64,000 nt of DNA, taken from positions 1 through 64,000 of the forward strand of contig JAFYUT010000001.1 of the NCBI GenBank assembly GCA_017549485.1. Direction: 5' to 3'. The DNA comes from Akkermansia sp. (GTDB lineage: Bacteria > Verrucomicrobiota > Verrucomicrobiia > Verrucomicrobiales > Akkermansiaceae). The position numbers were made by a program, and so were the translations under genes. How positions within the stretch are numbered: the stretch's first letter is position 1; each line of letters starts with the position of its first letter. A model generated the notes under the pieces. It ran no database searches, had not been told where the DNA came from, and worked only from the letters and a program-made list of their open reading frames with translations. This document shows, piece by piece, positions 48,937 through 58,207 of this stretch.

Positions 48937-50078
48937 GATGATTGAGATTCTCCGTGAAATTTATTCAACACATCGGCCAAGAATCCATCGGCTACCAACA
49001 ACTGAGCATCGCGGCGGGAAATACCGCGCGAGCAGAGGTAGAAAAGCTGCTCATCATCCATGGGGGCACTGGCACTACCGTGCGAGCAACGCACTTTGTC
49101 TGCCAGAATCTCCAGCCCGGGTAATGAATGAACAGTAGCTTTTTCACTGAGCAACATGTTGCGATTGCTTTGGTAAGCATCTGTGTTGTGGGCTCCGGGG
49201 GCCACGTAGATATTGCCGGCAAAAATGGCTGTAGCATTATCATCTACAACATTTTTATAGAGAAGGTCGCTTGAGGCACCGCCCACATGGTGAATTTGTC
49301 GGGTATGCTGGTCAAGCACACTGTCACCAACCAGGCGATTGGCTGAAAAAAGCTTAGTTTCGGAGCCGGGGGAATAAAGTTCGGCCACGGTTTCTTCTCG
49401 CGCCCAGCGCAGGCCACGATATTCCGTAAGATGCATGACCTTACCCCCCATATTCTGAATGTTGGTAATAATCATACAACGCCCGTCGGAGCCATCGCTT
49501 TCGGCCTGCACACGCACCTTAAGCTCAGCCCCTGCGGCCACCTGAATATTGCAAGCAGCAAAAATATTACCGATTTCAAGACAACTGTAAATGATATGCA
49601 CCTCTGCCTTTACGCCGGGAGCCACCATAATGAATGTGGAAGGGGAGCAGAAGCTGCGCGTTTCATACACCAGCTCGATTACCTCTGTTGTGTCTTCCTC
49701 TATGTAGAGGGAATAGCCGTCCTCAAAGCGCTCGATATGCCGCTTAAGCAGAGCATCGGAGCCGATTGTCTGCATGAGCATCTCGGTCTGTAATAAATCA
49801 TCATCATCACGAGTCAGGCGCGTTGCAGCATTGCCCTTATCGCAGATTACCATTCGCTCGAAGTAATTATGATTGTCTCTTGCTGTGATGGTATCGACCA
49901 ATTGTTTTGCGTACACGTGAGGACGGCCAAAGCGCCAATCTTCGTTTCGACGGTCGGGCATTTTCGCTTTGTCAAAGCGCGCTTGGCATTCGTTGAGTGC
50001 CGCTTTAAGCTTTGCCTCGGCCTCTGCAAGGGCAAAAGCTTCTTCCATGCTCATATTTTGAGGAAAATCCATAATCAA
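48933..50078 (-). CDS. sufD: Fe-S cluster assembly protein SufD
   Basis: 381 residues, beta-helix scaffold partner of SufB. The C-terminal SufBD signature is clear: QIHHVGGASSDLLYKNVVDD, then FAGNIYVAPGAHNTDAYQSN and VRCSHGSASAPMDDEQLFYL. The N-terminal part is variable (MDFPQNMSMEEAFALAEA). Start at Met1 (50078) or Met3 (50072). It is the last gene of fur-sufC-sufB-sufD, 16 bp after sufB. The cysteine desulfurase SufS and the sulfur carrier SufE/SufU are not in the window. Confidence 0.93.
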   Translation of the reverse strand: MIMDFPQNMSMEEAFALAEAEAKLKAALNECQARFDKAKMPDRRNEDWRFGRPHVYAKQLVDTITARDNHNYFERMVICDKGNAATRLTRDDDDLLQTEMLMQTIGSDALLKRHIERFEDGYSLYIEEDTTEVIELVYETRSFCSPSTFIMVAPGVKAEVHIIYSCLEIGNIFAACNIQVAAGAELKVRVQAESDGSDGRCMIITNIQNMGGKVMHLTEYRGLRWAREETVAELYSPGSETKLFSANRLVGDSVLDQHTRQIHHVGGASSDLLYKNVVDDNATAIFAGNIYVAPGAHNTDAYQSNRNMLLSEKATVHSLPGLEILADKVRCSHGSASAPMDDEQLFYLCSRGISRRDAQLLVADGFLADVLNKFHGESQSS

Positions 50079-50094
50079 TACACAGTGCAGGGGG

Positions 50095-51498
50095 TTAGCC
50101 GATGGAATCTTCCATCTCCAAATCGATAAGACGTCTCAGCTCAACCGAGTACTCCATGGGGAATTCTTTTACCAAATCATTGATAAAACCGTTGACAGCC
50201 AAACTCATGGCTTGAGCGCGAGTTAATCCGCGTTGCTGCATATAGAAAAGCATCTCCTCATCCACCTGAGAAACAGAGGCCTCATGCTGCACGGCGGAGG
50301 CATTGCCGTTAACGCTGATGGCAGGATACGTATCCGTACGGCTGGTTGCGTTGATAAGCAAGGCATCACACTCGGTATTGTTTTTGCAGCCTTTCATTCC
50401 CTTCAGGACATTAACTTCACCACGATAACTGGCGCGGCCCTCTCCAATGGAAATAGATTTGGCCACGATGTTGGACGTCGTTTCGGGGGCAGCATGAATC
50501 ATACGAGCACCGGTATCTTGCAACTGCCCGCTATGAGCCAATGAAATGCTGATAACCTCACCACGAGCGCGACGCCCCTGCAACACAACGGCAGGATATT
50601 TCATGGTAAGACCGGAACCGATGTTGCAGTCAATCCAGCGGATTTCTGCATCCTCCATAGCCAAGCCACGCTGAATCACCAAATTATATACATTGGTTGC
50701 CCAGTTCTGCACGGTGACGTATTGAATCTTGGCACCTTTAAGGGCTACGAGCTCAACAACACCGGAGTGCAGGGTAGCACTATCATATTTAGGTGCCGTA
50801 CAGCCCTCCATATACATCAACTCAGCACCTTCATCGGCAATGATAAGAGTGCGCTCAAATTGCCCCATGCTCTCAGAGTTGATACGGAAATATGCCTGCA
50901 AAGGCTGAGACAGTTTCACCCCCTTAGGAACATAGATGAACGAGCCACCGGAAAAAGCAGCATGATTAAGCGCAGAAAACTTGTTATCATTCACAGGAAT
51001 CACCTTACCGAACCAAGGACGGAAGATGTGTTCATATTCACGCAATCCTTCTGTTGAGTTTACAAAGATAACGCCTTGTTTGCTGAGCTCCTCGCGCATG
51101 TTGTTATATGCTGTCTCAGAATCATACTGAGCATCCACACCGGCAAGGAATGCACGCTCCTGCTCAGGTACGCCCAATCTCTCGAACGTACGTTTCACGT
51201 CATCCGGCACATCCTCCCAGCTCTTATAAGGAGCCGTACCGTGAGCAAGATAATAGCGAATCTTATCAAAATCCAAGTCGTTGATGCCTTCAGGCGCCCA
51301 ATGTGTAGGCATAGGCATCTCATGGAAGCGACGCAGAGCATCCTTACGGAATGCACGCACCCAATCGGGCTCACCCTTGGCATCACAGATGTAATCAATC
51401 GTAGCTTCTGTTAAGCCATAGCCCGCATCAAAACGGTGATTCTCCGGGAAGACAAACTCACCGCGAGTATCTATCTGGAAGGGAGATTCATCCATCAC
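50095..51498 (-). CDS. sufB: Fe-S cluster assembly scaffold SufB
   Basis: 467 residues. Diagnostic segments: PAFKKDA-like [52 protein letters not shown] and [17 protein letters not shown], followed by a C-terminal [18 protein letters not shown] block. The conserved cysteine thought to receive sulfur lies in MEGCTAP. It overlaps sufC by 4 bp. Function: scaffold on which the cluster is built, with SufC ATPase and SufD. Confidence 0.96.
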   Translation of the reverse strand: MMDESPFQIDTRGEFVFPENHRFDAGYGLTEATIDYICDAKGEPDWVRAFRKDALRRFHEMPMPTHWAPEGINDLDFDKIRYYLAHGTAPYKSWEDVPDDVKRTFERLGVPEQERAFLAGVDAQYDSETAYNNMREELSKQGVIFVNSTEGLREYEHIFRPWFGKVIPVNDNKFSALNHAAFSGGSFIYVPKGVKLSQPLQAYFRINSESMGQFERTLIIADEGAELMYMEGCTAPKYDSATLHSGVVELVALKGAKIQYVTVQNWATNVYNLVIQRGLAMEDAEIRWIDCNIGSGLTMKYPAVVLQGRRARGEVISISLAHSGQLQDTGARMIHAAPETTSNIVAKSISIGEGRASYRGEVNVLKGMKGCKNNTECDALLINATSRTDTYPAISVNGNASAVQHEASVSQVDEEMLFYMQQRGLTRAQAMSLAVNGFINDLVKEFPMEYSVELRRLIDLEMEDSIG

Positions 51499-52241
51499 GC
51501 TTCAGTTTTCAAAAAGTCAAAGCCGTTTTCTTCAATTTGCTCAACAAGCTCATACCCGGCGGTGCGTACAATCTTTCCTTTGTACAACACATGCACCACA
51601 TCGGGGCGAATGTAGTCAAGCAAACGCTTGTAGTGGGTAATAATCATGAAGCTGCGGAAAGGTGCTCGCATAGCGTTAACACCGTCGGACACAATGCGCA
51701 GGGCATCTACGTCCAAGCCACTATCCGTCTCATCAAGAATAGCATACGTGGGCTCAAGCATCATCATCTGCAATACATCATTACGCTTCTTTTCACCACC
51801 GGAGAACCCCTCATTAACAGCACGTGCCGTAAACTTGGTATCCATGCCCAACTGAGCCATGGTGGAACGCATGGTCTTGTAAAAAGAAACGGCATCCAAC
51901 TCTTCGCCCTTGGGCAAACGAGCTTGCAATGCAGCTCGCATGAAATTAGCATTACTTACACCGGGTACTTCAACCGGATACTGGAACGCTAAGAAAAGAC
52001 CGGCGCGGCTTCTCTCATCCACGCTCATGGCAAACAAGTCCTGACCGTCCAGCTCTGCCGTACCGGAGATAACCTCATAGTCAGGATGCCCGCACAGTAC
52101 TTTGGAAAGTGTACTTTTGCCGGAGCCATTGGGGCCCATGATGGCATGTACCTCGCCTTTGGGGATTTCAAGACTTACACCGTTAAGAATAGTCGCGCCA
52201 TCTTTCACGCGCGCGTACAGATTTTTGATTACAAGACTCAT
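51495..52241 (-). CDS. sufC: Fe-S assembly ATPase SufC
   Basis: 248 residues; ABC-type ATPase of the SufBCD complex. Walker [15 protein letters not shown], signature [15 protein letters not shown] and Walker [16 protein letters not shown] are exact for SufC, as is the C-terminal [19 protein letters not shown]. It follows the Fur-family gene by 2 bp and overlaps sufB by 4 bp. Confidence 0.96.
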   Translation of the reverse strand: MSLVIKNLYARVKDGATILNGVSLEIPKGEVHAIMGPNGSGKSTLSKVLCGHPDYEVISGTAELDGQDLFAMSVDERSRAGLFLAFQYPVEVPGVSNANFMRAALQARLPKGEELDAVSFYKTMRSTMAQLGMDTKFTARAVNEGFSGGEKKRNDVLQMMMLEPTYAILDETDSGLDVDALRIVSDGVNAMRAPFRSFMIITHYKRLLDYIRPDVVHVLYKGKIVRTAGYELVEQIEENGFDFLKTEA

Positions 52242-52243
52242 GA

Positions 52244-52702
52244 TTAATGTTCAGAAAAATACTTATCGGGAATAGCCCCGTGCAAATAGGCCTCCATGGT
52301 GTCAATCGTTACACCTTCGGGCAAGTCAAATACATCCTCAGGGGTAAGGCCATCTCTCAGTTGCACATCAATAACACGCTGAGTTTTATCATCCATCAAG
52401 TGAATATGCGGCACAACATTGGGGCAATAGCGGCTGGGCCCATTGTCGGGATGCAAATGATTCACCAGCTTGGCCTCCACCAAGGCCTCTAAACTATTGT
52501 AAATGGTAGCCAAGGATATACCCGGCATCACCGCTCGCGAGCGTTCGTATATCTGTGCAGCAGTCGGATGATCCTCCGATGCCAGCAAAATATCAATCAC
52601 AATACGGCGCTGACGCGTCATGCGCAGACGAGAACAACGCATCATGAACGAAGACGGCACGTTGCGCTTACAACTACTTGATAAATATGAGGTCTTTTGC
52701 AT
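52244..52702 (-). CDS. Fur-family transcriptional regulator heading the suf operon
   Basis: 152 residues (fewer if Met21 or Met28 is the start). The HTH is typical of Fur/Per[53 protein letters not shown]. The dimerisation part reads [20 protein letters not shown], short, with the HxH position kept but without the CxxC pairs that hold the structural zinc in Fur and PerR. It is the first gene of the suf operon, 2 bp before sufC, under a clear TTGCTA/TATAAT promoter. Likely an autoregulator of Fe-S assembly responding to iron or peroxide; which of these cannot be told. Confidence 0.85.
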   Translation of the reverse strand: MQKTSYLSSSCKRNVPSSFMMRCSRLRMTRQRRIVIDILLASEDHPTAAQIYERSRAVMPGISLATIYNSLEALVEAKLVNHLHPDNGPSRYCPNVVPHIHLMDDKTQRVIDVQLRDGLTPEDVFDLPEGVTIDTMEAYLHGAIPDKYFSEH

Positions 52703-52740
52703 ACCGATACACTAGGAGCCGGCAGGCCTCCTGCGCCCAC

Positions 52741-52769
52741 ATTATAACGGTTCAAAATGTATTTAGCAA
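52741..52769 (-). promoter_or_regulatory. predicted promoter of the fur-suf operon
   Basis: TTGCTA, 17 nt, TATAAT on the minus strand, 38 nt from the Fur-family ATG. The leader contains an AGGAGG and a short imperfect inverted repeat (GGAGGCC...GGCTCC), but that AGGAGG lies 24 nt before the ATG, too far for a normal ribosome binding site. Confidence 0.6.
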
Positions 52770-52822
52770 GGCAATTCGCACATAATATGCGCTGCATCCT
52801 GTCAGTAAAGTGCATTTTTCGC

Positions 52823-52851
52823 TTGCAGATACGCCTCGGGTATGGCAGAAT
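52823..52851 (+). promoter_or_regulatory. possible argJ promoter
   Basis: TTGCAG, 17 nt, CAGAAT on the plus strand, preceded by a TATG near the -10 box; 27 nt to the ATG at 52879. Weak -10, so tentative. Confidence 0.3.
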
Positions 52852-52878
52852 CTAAGGGTACTCAGTAACATATTTGCC

Positions 52879-54135
52879 ATGTCAGATTGCTCATTCAAGG
52901 AGATTACGGGCGGCGTAACAGCTGCCAAGGGTTATGTAGCCAATGCTCTCGCCTGCGGAATCAAGAAACCTACCGCTACACGACTGGATTTAGCACTTGT
53001 ATATTCTACCGAGCCGACAACGTCTGCCGGCACATTCACCACTAACCGAGTTAGGGCAGCATGTGTACGTGTAAGCCAAAGCCACTTGAAGAGAGGCAAC
53101 GTGCGAGCCATCGTAGCAAACAGCGGCAACGCTAATGCCTGTACCGGAGCCGCCGGTGTGGCAGTGGCTCGTAAGGAGTGCAGCATTATTGCCAAAAATC
53201 TCGGCTTGAAAGCCTCTGAAGTTGCCGTATGTTCAACCGGCGTTATCGGCTTACCCATGCCCATGGTACGCATTGAACCCCGCTTGCCGGAACTGTGTGA
53301 AAATCTCTCCGCAGAGAAGGGGCACGATGTAGCCTCTGCCATTATCACCAGTGACACACGAGAAAAAGAAGTGGCGGTAGAGGTAACTATCGGCGGCAAG
53401 ATTGTACGCATTGGTTCCTGTTGCAAAGGCGCAGGCATGATTGCCCCTTGCATGGCTACTATGATTTGCCTCGTGTGCACGGATGCTGCCATAAGCCGTG
53501 AAGATTTGGACGCCATTGTTAAAAACGGAGTTTCCAAAACCTTTAACCGCATCACCATTGATGGTGACATGAGCACCAATGACACATGCTTGGTATTGGC
53601 CAACGGTGCAGCCGGTGTTACCTTGGCCCCGGGCTCGGAAGGTTGGGATACTTTCGTGCAGGCTCTGGAGTACGTGCTGATGGAGCAGGCTCGTCGCATT
53701 GTTCAAGATGGTGAGCGTGTTACCAAGTTTGTTACCGTGCAGGTGGAGGGTGCTCCCACTGCAGCCGAAGCAAAGCGCGTAGCAGAAGGTGTCGCGAAAT
53801 CCTCGCTCGTTAAGAGTTCCTGGAACGGTGGCGACCCCAACTGGGGACGCATCATTCATGCCGTTGGTTACAGCGGAACTCGTGTTCGCGAAGAAAAAAT
53901 AGACATCGATATCGCCGGGTTACCTGCCTGCCGTGGCGGTGAACAAACCGATACCCCCAGTGATGATTTGCGTGAGCGTGTGCAGGCCAAAGAGTTCACC
54001 GTGAGAATCAATCTCAACCTCGGTAATGAAGAATATGTGGTATATACCACCGACTTGTCTCCTGAGTATGTGGACTTCAATCGCTCCGAGTACGCATACT
54101 GGAATCAAGCAAAACAAGATGGTCTTACCAAGTAA
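52879..54135 (+). CDS. argJ: bifunctional ornithine acetyltransferase/N-acetylglutamate synthase
   Basis: 418 residues from the ATG at 52879 (MSDCSFKEITGGVTAAKGY); an earlier in-frame ATG at 52810 would precede the predicted promoter. ArgJ recycles acetyl groups in arginine biosynthesis. The self-cleavage site is seen in CKGAGMIAPCMATMICLV (KGxGMIxPxMAT), where Thr becomes the nucleophile of the beta subunit. GNANACTG and the C-terminal GGDPNWGRIIHAVGYSG are typical. Stands alone; the rest of the arginine pathway is not in the window. Confidence 0.94.
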   Translation: MSDCSFKEITGGVTAAKGYVANALACGIKKPTATRLDLALVYSTEPTTSAGTFTTNRVRAACVRVSQSHLKRGNVRAIVANSGNANACTGAAGVAVARKECSIIAKNLGLKASEVAVCSTGVIGLPMPMVRIEPRLPELCENLSAEKGHDVASAIITSDTREKEVAVEVTIGGKIVRIGSCCKGAGMIAPCMATMICLVCTDAAISREDLDAIVKNGVSKTFNRITIDGDMSTNDTCLVLANGAAGVTLAPGSEGWDTFVQALEYVLMEQARRIVQDGERVTKFVTVQVEGAPTAAEAKRVAEGVAKSSLVKSSWNGGDPNWGRIIHAVGYSGTRVREEKIDIDIAGLPACRGGEQTDTPSDDLRERVQAKEFTVRINLNLGNEEYVVYTTDLSPEYVDFNRSEYAYWNQAKQDGLTK

Positions 54136-54172
54136 ATTTTACCGATATTCCCGATTTTAAGGCAGAATTATC

Positions 54173-54201
54173 TTGTCACATCGGGAAATCTATGCTATAC
54201 A
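54173..54201 (+). promoter_or_regulatory. predicted promoter of the metallophosphatase-lptG operon
   Basis: TTGTCA, 17 nt, TATACA on the plus strand; the -10 box ends 12 nt before the ATG. Confidence 0.48.
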
Positions 54202-54213
54202 AGTCAGTATAAC

Positions 54214-54993
54214 ATGTCGAGAACGGCAATCATCAGTGATATTCATTCGAATTACCACGCGTTGTACGCGGTAATGACGGATGCTTTTGACCAGGAACGA
54301 TGCACCGAAGTGGTGTGTCTGGGCGATATTGTTGGCTACAATGCCTACCCGGGAACCTGCGTAGACTATATCCGACAATTGAATTGTCCGGTGGTAAAAG
54401 GAAATCACGATGCTGAGGTGGTGAATCCGGTCTACGAAAAGATGAACGATTTGGCCAGAGAAGCAATGGAGTGGACGGTTCGCCAACTGAACGATGAGCA
54501 GCTCCAATGGCTGGCACGCCTGCAATACCAGCGCATAGTGCGCCCAAGCGGGGGTAAACCATCATCTTTTACCATTGTGCATTCCACCTTGGATCAACCC
54601 AAGGCTTGGAATTATATCATTAACGCCAACGATGCTGCCGGTAACTTCGCGCGGCAATTCTCGCAATTATGCTTCCATGGGCATACCCATATACCCAAGA
54701 TTTATTGTTGGGACGGCCGCCACGCGACCGAGGATTATGATTTTGCGCATAATTTGGTAATGAATGGTTATGCTGAGTTGTATCCGAGTGATGGGCACAA
54801 ATATTTTGTGAATGTCGGCTCTGTGGGGCAACCCCGAGACAATGACCCGCGCGCGTGTTATGCCATTTTCGACTCAGATATCAACATGGTCATCATGAAG
54901 AGAGTTGTGTATGATATTGCAGGTGCACAGAATGCTATATTGGAGGCAGGCTTGCCCTCATATCTTGCAGAGCGTTTAGCCAGAGGTTGTTGA
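54214..54993 (+). CDS. calcineurin-like metallophosphoesterase
   Basis: 259 residues. Motifs in order: AIISDIHSNYHAL (DxH), VCLGDIVGYNAYP (GDIVGY, typical of the YvnB/ApaH-like subgroup), VKGNHDAEV (GNHD), and CFHGHTHIPKIY (GHTH), with NVGSVGQPRD near the end. Probably acts on a phosphoester such as a nucleotide; substrate unknown. First gene of a short operon with the LptF/LptG-type permease and the HAD hydrolase. Confidence 0.88.
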   Translation: MSRTAIISDIHSNYHALYAVMTDAFDQERCTEVVCLGDIVGYNAYPGTCVDYIRQLNCPVVKGNHDAEVVNPVYEKMNDLAREAMEWTVRQLNDEQLQWLARLQYQRIVRPSGGKPSSFTIVHSTLDQPKAWNYIINANDAAGNFARQFSQLCFHGHTHIPKIYCWDGRHATEDYDFAHNLVMNGYAELYPSDGHKYFVNVGSVGQPRDNDPRACYAIFDSDINMVIMKRVVYDIAGAQNAILEAGLPSYLAERLARGC

Positions 54994-55018
54994 TAAACGA
55001 TAACAGGAGAGCAGGGGT

Positions 55019-56383
55019 TTGAAGAATATCGTACAAAGATTAATGCCGGCAATTATTTGGCTGGTGCTGGGTACACTTTTAGCATGGTATCTTGTGCCAT
55101 CTGAATTAGAGCAGATGAAATGGGAAGTACCCGGTATGCCCGAAAGTTATCCCATCGAACAGTTATGCAGACCGATTTTTTTAGGTTTGCTTTGCTATCT
55201 GCCGTTTATAGGCGCTCTCTGCTATGCGTTTATGAGCACAATAGACAGGTACATGTCGCGTAACTTCATCAGTTACTTCATGATGTGTACTCTTATTTTG
55301 CTGCTCATCTACATTTTGGCAGACTTTACCGACAACATGGAGCGTTTTCGCTCTCGTTTTGATGACCCGGTCATTCAGGCTCTGAAGTTCTATGGCTCTC
55401 AGATGCCGATGTTCATGTACCAGATTTTACCTTACACATTGATGATGGGCACCATGTGGTGCTTGAGCAAGTTGTCCGGCACATGTGAAATTGTGGGTAT
55501 GATGCAGTCCGGGCGCTCGCTACTGAGCTTGTGCAGACCCATTTTCATCTTTGGTGTCATTATCTCCGTTGCCTACGGCATATTCGGTTTTCACTGGGCG
55601 CCCAACGGTATGCTGTACAGACAAATACAGTTAAAGCAGCAGAGAAATGCAGATGGCAGCGCGGCTGCTGTTGTATACCGCAGCGAATCCAGCGCCCGTC
55701 ACTGGATTGTAAATCATCCCTCAACTATTGATAATCCCGGGGCTCCCATGAAAGATGTCGAAATCAAACAGTTCGACAAAACGAATAAGGGAAAACCCGT
55801 GGTGCAGTATTTTGCTGATGAAGCTATTTGGAACAAGGCTGATGCAACGTGGACTCTGTACAATGTCTACATTCACGAAAATGCAGAACCCAATGTGAGA
55901 CCCTCTGATGGTGTGCATCATGAGAAATTGGTGTGCGATTTCGATGAGAAACCTTACCAAATTATCAGCCCGGGCCCGGGAGGAAGAATCGATGCGATGG
56001 GTACGTCTGCCTTATATGATTACATCAAGTCCGGAGCAGGGTCCAGAGAAGATCGCTACAAACGCCGCACGGAGTGGCATGTAAGAATAGCAAGAATCTT
56101 TACTTGCATGGTGCTTGTATTGCTTGCAATTCCCAGTTCTGTAACATTCCAGCGCCGTGGTACTATGAAGGGTATTGGTATTGCCATTATTCTTGCAGCG
56201 CTCATGCTGTTCTTATACCGCGTATTCCCGGCCATGGGTGAAGCCGGCGTTATCCAAGCTTGGATAAGTGCATGGATTCCCAATGTCATTTACACGGTTA
56301 TAGCTATTTATATCTTCCGTAAAAACTTGGCTCACAGATCATTCCGTGAATGGATGCAAGCCAGAATGAAAGGTGAACTCTGA
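55019..56383 (+). CDS. LptF/LptG-type (YjgP/YjgQ) permease
   Basis: 454 residues with about six membrane spans and a central periplasmic beta-jellyroll-like region (residues about 200-330). STIDRYMSRNFISYFMMC is the characteristic N-terminal block, and GMMQSGRSLLSLCRP follows. Such permeases, in pairs with LptB, extract lipopolysaccharide from the inner membrane; only one copy is here, so the partner lies elsewhere. The start is a TTG at 55019, supported by AGGAG at 55005-55009. An extra N-terminal hydrophobic stretch of about 60 residues precedes the usual start. Confidence 0.85.
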   Translation: MKNIVQRLMPAIIWLVLGTLLAWYLVPSELEQMKWEVPGMPESYPIEQLCRPIFLGLLCYLPFIGALCYAFMSTIDRYMSRNFISYFMMCTLILLLIYILADFTDNMERFRSRFDDPVIQALKFYGSQMPMFMYQILPYTLMMGTMWCLSKLSGTCEIVGMMQSGRSLLSLCRPIFIFGVIISVAYGIFGFHWAPNGMLYRQIQLKQQRNADGSAAAVVYRSESSARHWIVNHPSTIDNPGAPMKDVEIKQFDKTNKGKPVVQYFADEAIWNKADATWTLYNVYIHENAEPNVRPSDGVHHEKLVCDFDEKPYQIISPGPGGRIDAMGTSALYDYIKSGAGSREDRYKRRTEWHVRIARIFTCMVLVLLAIPSSVTFQRRGTMKGIGIAIILAALMLFLYRVFPAMGEAGVIQAWISAWIPNVIYTVIAIYIFRKNLAHRSFREWMQARMKGEL

Positions 56384-57030
56384 TGCCGGTTAAAGGAATC
56401 ATTTTCGACTTCGACGGCGTACTCGTTGATACTGAATGGGCTATATACCAATCATGGGTACATTTGTTCCGCAGAGAGGGACAAACGATTGATATTGAAA
56501 CGTATTCTCCATGTTTAGGAGCCGGTTATTCTCACTGGAATCCTGCGGATTATCTGGAATCTCTCACCGGCAAAAAATATGATTGGGAGGTAGAAACTCC
56601 GGCCAGACAAGCCATGCTGGAAGCCGATTTGGAACGCATGGGGTTAATGCCGGGTGCTGCGGAGCTGCTTCAATGGTGTAAAGAACACGATATCCCCATG
56701 GCCGTTGCGTCGTCATCCTCCAGACGATGGGTTGCCGGATGGTTGGAAAAACTTGGCATCATGCATTACTTCAAAGGCGTATTTACGCGTACGGATGGAT
56801 TCCCGGTAAAACCCAATCCGGCTTTGTTTCTGGCTGCGCGAGAATGCCTTGACGTACCGCCTGAGCATTGTATCATTATTGAAGATTCGGAGAACGGCAC
56901 CATTTCCGCAGCACGCGCCGGAATTCCATGTGTAGCCATTCCTAACCGTATGACTAAGGCATCCGATTTCTCAGCCGCTACTGAACAAATGAGTGATTTA
57001 CACCAACTCCTTAAATCTATTTCTGCCTGA
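56383..57030 (+). CDS. HAD-superfamily hydrolase, beta-phosphoglucomutase-like
   Basis: 215 residues. HAD motif I is FDFDGVLVDTEWA (DxD), motif II VASSSSRRW, motif III the lysine in VKPNPALF, and motif IV IEDSENGTISAARAG. The cap and the FDGVLVDTE pattern match the subgroup of sugar-phosphate mutases and phosphatases. The substrate is unknown. The ATG lies within the stop of the permease gene (TGATG), so they are coupled. Confidence 0.88.
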   Translation: MPVKGIIFDFDGVLVDTEWAIYQSWVHLFRREGQTIDIETYSPCLGAGYSHWNPADYLESLTGKKYDWEVETPARQAMLEADLERMGLMPGAAELLQWCKEHDIPMAVASSSSRRWVAGWLEKLGIMHYFKGVFTRTDGFPVKPNPALFLAARECLDVPPEHCIIIEDSENGTISAARAGIPCVAIPNRMTKASDFSAATEQMSDLHQLLKSISA

Positions 57031-57239
57031 GATTTCGTTTTGCCGTAGAGATGTACACACAGAATCTGAATTTTCAATTCTCACGCAAATTTAAAGAGAA
57101 AAGCAGAAATAGTAATCCAAGTTGCGACTTCGCATAATATATGTAATGCAAAATTATAAATAGCATTTCCGCATATATGAGTCAACACGGTACTTTCCGC
57201 TTGAAACGCAGGAGAAAGATGATAGAATAGACAACGCGT
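57031..57239. other. intergenic region before the Gld-type ABC operon
   Basis: 209 bp, AT-rich. It holds the promoter of the downstream operon at its right end. No small gene or strong hairpin is seen in the rest. Confidence 0.5.
57201..57228 (+). promoter_or_regulatory. predicted promoter of the Gld-type ABC operon
   Basis: TTGAAA, 16 nt, TAGAAT on the plus strand. The -10 box ends 11 nt before the ATG at 57240 and 17 nt before a second in-frame ATG. Confidence 0.45.
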
Positions 57240-58181
57240 ATGAGCATGGTAGTAGCAGAACATTTACACAAAACGTTCGGTCGTTTCACAGCGGTAAAGG
57301 ATGCGAGTTTTACGATTGAGAAAGGAGAAATCGTAGGTTTTCTCGGGCCGAACGGCGCGGGAAAAACAACAACAATGAAAATGTTGACGGGATATCTGCC
57401 GCCGACAGCCGGCACCGCAAGAATTGCGGGATACGATATACTGGATCAACCGGTAGAATCCCGCCGTCATTTAGGCTACATGCCTGAGAATGTACCGTTG
57501 TATGATGAAATGCGCGTTACGGATTACCTTATTTACCGTGCTCGATTAAAGGGGTTAAGGGGTAGCGATATACGCAAACAGGTAGGATACGTTATTGACA
57601 CATGTGGCCTCGACCCGAAACGCAAAAACCTAATCAGTACGCTTTCCAAAGGGTATCGCCAGCGTGTAGGGTTGGCAGACGCCCTGCTCTCCAAACCTGA
57701 TTTGCTGATACTGGATGAACCGACCAACGGTTTAGACCCCAATCAAATACGACAAATTCGCGAACTTATACGTTCATTATCAGAAAATCACACTGTTATT
57801 CTTTCCACTCACATCCTCAGTGAGGTAGAAATGATTTGCAATAAAGTCATTATCATAGACCAAGGCGAAATTAAAGCCGCGGATACGCCGTTGAATCTCA
57901 CCAAAGGACTTCGCGCGGCCGGTCGTGTATCCATTGAATTTAAAGGAGATTTGGATACAATTGTACGAGAACTTGAAGCATTTGAACCCGTCAAAAAGGT
58001 TATAGTGGAGGACACCCTGCCGGGAGATTGGCACCGCTTACTTGTGCGCGCTGAGCCCGGCACCGATACACGAGAAAAAGCTGCCGCCATTATAGCAGCA
58101 CACGGGTATGCAACCCGCCATATTTACCGACATATCCCCAGCTTGGAAGATGTGTTTGTTGAAATGACCCGCCGCGACTGA
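57240..58181 (+). CDS. ABC transporter ATP-binding protein, GldA/NosF-like
   Basis: 313 residues. Walker A GPNGAGKTTTMKML, signature LSKGYRQRVGLADALL, Walker B LLILDEPTNGLDPNQ and the switch histidine in ILSTHILSEVE are all present. The segment GYLPPTAGTARIAGYDI is typical of ABC-2 exporter ATPases. The C-terminal 80 residues form the accessory domain of the GldA type. First gene of a four-gene operon with a permease, a GldG-like protein and a DUF4340 protein. Confidence 0.9.
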   Translation: MSMVVAEHLHKTFGRFTAVKDASFTIEKGEIVGFLGPNGAGKTTTMKMLTGYLPPTAGTARIAGYDILDQPVESRRHLGYMPENVPLYDEMRVTDYLIYRARLKGLRGSDIRKQVGYVIDTCGLDPKRKNLISTLSKGYRQRVGLADALLSKPDLLILDEPTNGLDPNQIRQIRELIRSLSENHTVILSTHILSEVEMICNKVIIIDQGEIKAADTPLNLTKGLRAAGRVSIEFKGDLDTIVRELEAFEPVKKVIVEDTLPGDWHRLLVRAEPGTDTREKAAAIIAAHGYATRHIYRHIPSLEDVFVEMTRRD

Positions 58182-58207
58182 TAACGCTCTATACTCTTAT
58201 AATACAC

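Noticed and set aside
52727-52732. AGGAGG in the fur-suf leader as a ribosome binding site
   Set aside because: It lies 24 nt before the ATG in this frame, and the nearer GTG is out of frame, so it does not define the start.
53251-53859. 202-codon minus-strand frame opposite argJ
   Set aside because: Antisense to conserved ArgJ motifs; no start or promoter signals.
54144-54191. TTCCCGAT and ATCGGGAA as a terminator after argJ
   Set aside because: The arms are separated by about 35 nt and overlap the next promoter's -35 region; no T-tract follows.
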